A stretch of 64,000 nucleotides of DNA from positions 1 through 64,000 of the forward strand of contig JBBRWM010000005.1 of the NCBI GenBank assembly GCA_038249195.1, written 5' to 3'. Of this stretch, positions 60,995 to 64,000 are shown in pieces. A model generated the notes under the pieces. It was not told where the DNA came from. It did not search any database and saw only the letters and a list, made by a program, of their open reading frames with translations. How positions within the stretch are numbered: the first letter of the stretch is position 1; every line of letters starts with the position of its first letter. Source of the stretch: JAOUEA01 sp038249195 (GTDB lineage Bacteria; Actinomycetota; UBA4738; HRBIN12). The position numbers were made by a program, and so were the translations under genes.

Positions 60995-61903
60995 TTACGA
61001 GCCGAACACCGCGCGCAGTTGCGCCTCCAGGACGGGGATCGGCGCCTCCGCCGTGCCTTCGGGGTGCCGGTCGAGGTAACCGAGCAGGCCGGCCCGCGCG
61101 AGGAAGACGGCGCGATCATAGGTGCCCTCGTCGGCGGGCCCCGTATAGGTGTCCAGCGCATCCCGCACGAACGCCGGACCGAGCCAGACGGCCAGCCCGG
61201 CCAGATCGAGGGCCGGGTCGGCGAGCGCGACGTCGCACCAATCCACGATGGCGGTCAGACGCGTGCCGTCCTCGCTCACGAACAGACGTGCTCCCCTGAT
61301 GCCCCCGTGACACAGGACCGCCTTGCCGAGCTTGCGGGACCCGGCCGGGATGGGGTCCACGAGGAATCCATCGACGGCGTCGCCCGCGACCCGGCTCGCC
61401 CAGGCGATCGCCCCTTCCCCTACCTCCACCCCGGACTCGATCTTCGTGTCCCATGAGCGGACGCCGGCGGTCTTCGCGTGCTTGATCGGCGTCGCGTGCA
61501 GGCTCGACAGCGCCACGCCGAGCTCACGCGCGAGGGCCGTGCGTCCCCAGGGCTTCGGTTGCAGGATCGGACCGTCGAGCGTTTGGCCCCGGCGTCCGAC
61601 CGGCCGCTCGAACGCCACGACCGGGAAGGGATAGCCGGCCACCTCCTCGCAGGCGGCGCGGATCACGGGCACGAGGCCGTTGAGACGTTGCGCGAGCAGC
61701 GGATGCACGGCGCGCTCGGTTTCGAGCCTCGCGGCCTGGTCGGCGTCCTTGGGGAACCTCACCACCGTGTCGCCCACGATCCAGATGTCGAACGTGCGGC
61801 CCGCCAGGACCATCTTCGGCCGGCCCGCCGGGAGGTCGGGGAAGGCCGCGGCGAGGATGGGGCGCACGACGGTTGGGGAGCTCGTGTCCGGAACAGGGGT
61901 CAC
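60995..61903 (-). CDS. aminoglycoside-phosphotransferase-fold protein lacking catalytic Asp
   Basis: The 302-residue APH/ChoK-like protein has an N-lobe with FDIWIVGDTVVRFPK near 40 and an Mg-binding-type IVDWCDVALADPALDLAG near 228. The catalytic loop, normally HGDxxxxN, reads CHGGIRGARLFV near 205, so the catalytic Asp is Gly and the Asn is Arg. It may be a pseudokinase or use other residues. GTG 61903 has TACCGT 6 bases upstream. Confidence 0.78.
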   Translation of the reverse strand: MTPVPDTSSPTVVRPILAAAFPDLPAGRPKMVLAGRTFDIWIVGDTVVRFPKDADQAARLETERAVHPLLAQRLNGLVPVIRAACEEVAGYPFPVVAFERPVGRRGQTLDGPILQPKPWGRTALARELGVALSSLHATPIKHAKTAGVRSWDTKIESGVEVGEGAIAWASRVAGDAVDGFLVDPIPAGSRKLGKAVLCHGGIRGARLFVSEDGTRLTAIVDWCDVALADPALDLAGLAVWLGPAFVRDALDTYTGPADEGTYDRAVFLARAGLLGYLDRHPEGTAEAPIPVLEAQLRAVFGS

Positions 61904-61909
61904 GAGACG

Positions 61910-61915
61910 ACGGTA
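61910..61915 (-). promoter_or_regulatory. -10 box TACCGT, 6 nt before GTG 61903
   Basis: TACCGT on the minus strand, 6 bases before the APH-like start and 28 bases after the response regulator gene's stop, gives the gene its own leaderless promoter. Confidence 0.5.
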
Positions 61916-61943
61916 GCAGGGAGGTGGATGCCGCGCAGGCCGC

Positions 61944-62357
61944 TCAGCTGGCGTGCTCGAGGTCCCTGAGGACCTCGAGGAGTTCATCGACGTTGAACGG
62001 CTTGGGCACGTACGCGTCGGCACCGAGCTCGGAGGCCTTGGCGCGGTCTCGTAGCGAGCCGAGCGCCGACACGATCACCACACGCGGGCGCTCCTGCGGC
62101 GCGAGCTTCATCATCTCCTCGAGCACGGCCCACCCGTCCATGGTGGGCATCATGATATCGAGGACCATGAGCTTGGGGCGGTGCTCGGCGATCCCGGCGA
62201 GCGCCTCGACGCCGTTATTCGCGGCGAAGGTCGTGTAGCCCTCAGCCTCGAGACTGAACTGGAGGACCCACACCACTTGTGGCTCGTCGTCCACCACGAG
62301 CACGCTGGTCCCGAGTTCGAGTTCGAGTTCGAGTTCGAGTTCGAGTTCGTCGGCCAT
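61944..62357 (-). CDS. single-domain response regulator with (Glu-Leu)6 N terminus
   Basis: The 137-residue receiver domain has the acidic pair D23-D24, phospho-acceptor D67 in LMVLDIMMPTMDGW, Thr/Ser near 96 (VIVSALG) and Lys in YVPKPF near 118. There is no output domain, so it acts through protein contacts. Residues 4-15 are six Glu-Leu pairs encoded by a hexanucleotide repeat. No kinase gene is adjacent. ATG 62357 has a TAGCCT box 7 bases upstream. Confidence 0.9.
   Translation of the reverse strand: MADELELELELELELGTSVLVVDDEPQVVWVLQFSLEAEGYTTFAANNGVEALAGIAEHRPKLMVLDIMMPTMDGWAVLEEMMKLAPQERPRVVIVSALGSLRDRAKASELGADAYVPKPFNVDELLEVLRDLEHAS
62313..62348 (-). repeat. hexanucleotide repeat GAGTTC x6
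   Basis: Six perfect head-to-tail hexamers (GAACTC on the coding strand) encode (Glu-Leu)6 right after MAD in the response regulator. The frame is kept for any copy number. Confidence 0.95.
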
Positions 62358-62364
62358 ATGCTGA

Positions 62365-62370
62365 AGGCTA
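62365..62370 (-). promoter_or_regulatory. -10 box TAGCCT, 7 nt before ATG 62357
   Basis: TAGCCT on the minus strand lies 7 bases before the response regulator start, with no ribosome site. Confidence 0.5.
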
Positions 62371-62414
62371 CGGCAGGTCGGGGGCTCGGCTGAATCGGCC
62401 GTGCGGGGGTTTCG

Positions 62415-62434
62415 CGCGGGAACGGAATCCCGCG
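62415..62434 (-). terminator. hairpin downstream of purM
   Basis: CGCGGGA pairs with TCCCGCG over the 6-base loop ACGGAA, 80 bases after the purM stop. No T run follows on the minus strand, so termination is tentative. Confidence 0.4.
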
Positions 62435-62512
62435 GACGGACCGGGCTTCCCGGCGGGCGGGGGATGGTGACCTAGTCATCCGTGGGCAGTACGTCCGTCC
62501 TACGCCGGCTGC

Positions 62513-63511
62513 TCAACGGATGCGCACGCCGTCGCCCGGCACCACCGACCCGATCTCGAAGGCGGGGTGGATACACCCCTGCATGACGGCGTCGACGTCG
62601 GCGGGGCTCACGATCAGCACCATCCCGATGCCCATGTTGAAGGTGGCGAACAGTTCGTCCTCGGAGGCCCCCGAGGCGTCGGCCACGAGCCCCACGACCG
62701 GCGGCGCCGTCCAGCCGCCACGCCGGATGTCCGCGCCGAGGCCCTCCGGCAACGCGCGCGGGATGTTCTCGAAGAAGCCGCCCCCCGTGATGTGGGCGGC
62801 CGCCCGAAGCAGGCCGGCTCGCGCGAGGCCGAGCACCTCGGGCGCGTAGATGAAACACGGCTCGAGCAGCGCCTCCCCGAGCGTCTGGTCGAGGCCGGGG
62901 GGGATCTCGCGCCACGCCGCCGGGTCGGGGAAGAGCTTGCGCACGAGCGCGTAGCCGTTGGCATGCATCCCGCTCGAGGCGAGGCCGATCAGGCGATCGC
63001 CTTCCCGGACCCGGCCGGGCCCGAGCAGGTCCGTCTCGTCGACGGCGCCCACACAGAACCCCGCGAGGTCGAACTGGTCGGCGGGCATCACCCCAGGGTG
63101 CTCGGCCGTCTCGCCGCCGAGCAGGGCGCAGCCGGCCCGCCTGCATCCCTCGGCCACGCCCTCGACCAACGCGGCCACCCGCTCGGGGACCACCGCGCCC
63201 GCGGCGATGTAGTCGAGGAAGAAGAGCGGCTCGGCACCCGTGCAGACGACGTCGTCGGCACACATCGCGACGAGGTCGATCCCCACCGTGTCCAGCCTCC
63301 CGAGCTCGCGTGCGATCTCGAGCTTGGTGCCCACGCCGTCGGTGGCCGCGGCGAGCAAACGTCCTTCGGAGATCCGGAACAACCCCGCGAAGCCGCCTAC
63401 GCCCTCGGCCATCTCGGGGCGCCGCGCCCCTGCCGCGAGCTCGGCGATCAGGCTGACCGCCTTCGCTCCGGCCTCGGTGTCGACGCCGGCGTCGCGGTAG
63501 GCCCGGCTCAC
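62513..63511 (-). CDS. purM: phosphoribosylformylglycinamidine cyclo-ligase (AIR synthetase)
   Basis: The 332-residue enzyme closes the imidazole ring of AIR. It has SRAYRDAGVDTEAGAKAV at the start, AATDGVGTKLEIARELGRLD near 60, TVGIDLVAMCADDVVCTGAE near 80, GCALLGGETAEHPGVMP near 130, GLASSGMHANGYALVRKLF near 172 and AHITGGGFFENIPRALPE near 232. GTG 63511 overlaps the purF stop (GTGA). Confidence 0.96.
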   Translation of the reverse strand: MSRAYRDAGVDTEAGAKAVSLIAELAAGARRPEMAEGVGGFAGLFRISEGRLLAAATDGVGTKLEIARELGRLDTVGIDLVAMCADDVVCTGAEPLFFLDYIAAGAVVPERVAALVEGVAEGCRRAGCALLGGETAEHPGVMPADQFDLAGFCVGAVDETDLLGPGRVREGDRLIGLASSGMHANGYALVRKLFPDPAAWREIPPGLDQTLGEALLEPCFIYAPEVLGLARAGLLRAAAHITGGGFFENIPRALPEGLGADIRRGGWTAPPVVGLVADASGASEDELFATFNMGIGMVLIVSPADVDAVMQGCIHPAFEIGSVVPGDGVRIR

Positions 63512-64000
63512 GCGTTGGGGAGCGTCAGCTGGTCTTCCAGCACGAACTTCCCGGTCTGCTCGGGGATCGGGATGGGGTACTCGCCGTCGAAGCAGGCGGC
63601 ACAGAAGCCGTCTGCGGGCCGACCCGTGGCCTCGATCATCCCCTCTTGGGAGAGGTACCCGAGCGAATCGGCGCCCACATAGGCCCCGATCTCCTCCACC
63701 GTGAGGTCGGCGCCGATCAATTCCTGCCGCGTGGGCATGTCGATCCCGTAGAAGCACGGCCACTTCACCGGCGGGCAGGTGATGCGGATATGGACCTCGG
63801 TGGCGCCCGCCTCGCGCAGTGCGGCCACGATCTGCTTCGTTGTGGTGCCGCGCACGATGGAGTCGTCCACGACCACGAGGCGCTTGCCGCGTACCGAGTC
63901 CGGGATCGGGTTCAGCTTCAGCTTGACGCCGCGATCGCGGAGCGTCTGCGACGGCTGGATGAACGTCCGGCCCACGTACTGGTTCTTGTACAGGCCGTCG
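63508..64000 (-). CDS. purF: amidophosphoribosyltransferase PurF, C-terminal part
   Basis: The visible 163 residues run from the window edge to the stop. They include the PRPP-binding loop VVVDDSIVRGTTTKQIV, GATEVHIRITCPP, the Cys in WPCFYGIDMPTRQEL, and the C-terminal FCAACFDGEYPIPIP. The N-terminal glutaminase part lies beyond base 64000. PurF makes phosphoribosylamine, the first committed step. It is coupled to purM. Confidence 0.95.
   Translation of the reverse strand, partial: DGLYKNQYVGRTFIQPSQTLRDRGVKLKLNPIPDSVRGKRLVVVDDSIVRGTTTKQIVAALREAGATEVHIRITCPPVKWPCFYGIDMPTRQELIGADLTVEEIGAYVGADSLGYLSQEGMIEATGRPADGFCAACFDGEYPIPIPEQTGKFVLEDQLTLPNA

Overview
The window is a 64 kb piece of a very GC-rich bacterial chromosome, almost certainly from an actinobacterium. 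Signs of this are the dnaK-grpE-dnaJ-hspR operon running on into clpB, a DUF5318 protein, menaquinone rather than ubiquinone genes, the PurS/PurQ/short-PurL form of FGAM synthase, a sigma factor-ogt pair, many GTG/TTG starts and 4-base start/stop overlaps. The class cannot be fixed from the sequence. The low-complexity C/G tract at bases 1-37 and the purF gene cut off at base 64000 suggest a metagenomic or draft contig. No insertion sequence, integrase, phage gene or CRISPR array was found. This is a dense core-genome region with about 65 genes and few gaps.

Layout. 0.07-9 kb: DUF983 and DUF5318 proteins, a class A penicillin-binding protein, a two-component system (kinase plus NarL-type regulator) and two membrane glycosyltransferases. 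8.9-20 kb: menaquinone biosynthesis in two facing blocks (a MerR-type regulator, menG and menF on +; menD, menA and menB on -), with an acyl-CoA ligase, a GNAT remnant, a secreted phosphatase/nuclease-fold protein and menE. 20-23.6 kb: a small DUF3072-like protein, a noncoding stretch with two C-loop hairpins (possible 6C-like RNA), a second two-component system and panB. 23.7-31.4 kb: a LacI-type regulator, the rpsF-ssb-rpsR-rplI cluster, a decayed antibiotic-kinase gene, a GNAT, dnaB behind a cluster of DnaA-box-like sites, nth and an amidase. 31.4-34.7 kb: tRNA-Gly(CCC), trpD, dcd and a third two-component system. 34.9-42.1 kb: the heat-shock operon dnaK-grpE-dnaJ-hspR-GNAT-clpB. 42-47.6 kb: a LemA pair, an MFS exporter, a lone DUF2090 aldolase-like protein and a sulfite-oxidase-fold molybdoenzyme. 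47.7-57 kb: the purine operon purA-D-E-B-C-S-Q-L plus a HAD hydrolase. 57-61 kb: sigma factor-ogt-EamA-nucleoside phosphorylase, a DUF4234 protein and a Kal-like hotdog enzyme. 61-64 kb, minus strand: a kinase-fold protein without its catalytic Asp, a single-domain response regulator, and purF-purM.

Regulation. Seventeen genes or leader ORFs have a TAnnnT hexamer 5-9 bases before the start codon and mostly no Shine-Dalgarno sequence, which points to widespread leaderless transcription. Inner genes of operons instead overlap by ATGA, GTGA or TTGA, or have a Shine-Dalgarno. Palindromes overlap the -10 boxes of the MerR and LacI genes, and an imperfect HAIR element precedes dnaK. Unusual points include a PurE lacking the active-site His, terminal in-frame tandem repeats in several conserved proteins (PurD, S6, DnaK, a response regulator, the PBP), and convergent gene pairs that share CTAG as both stop codons.
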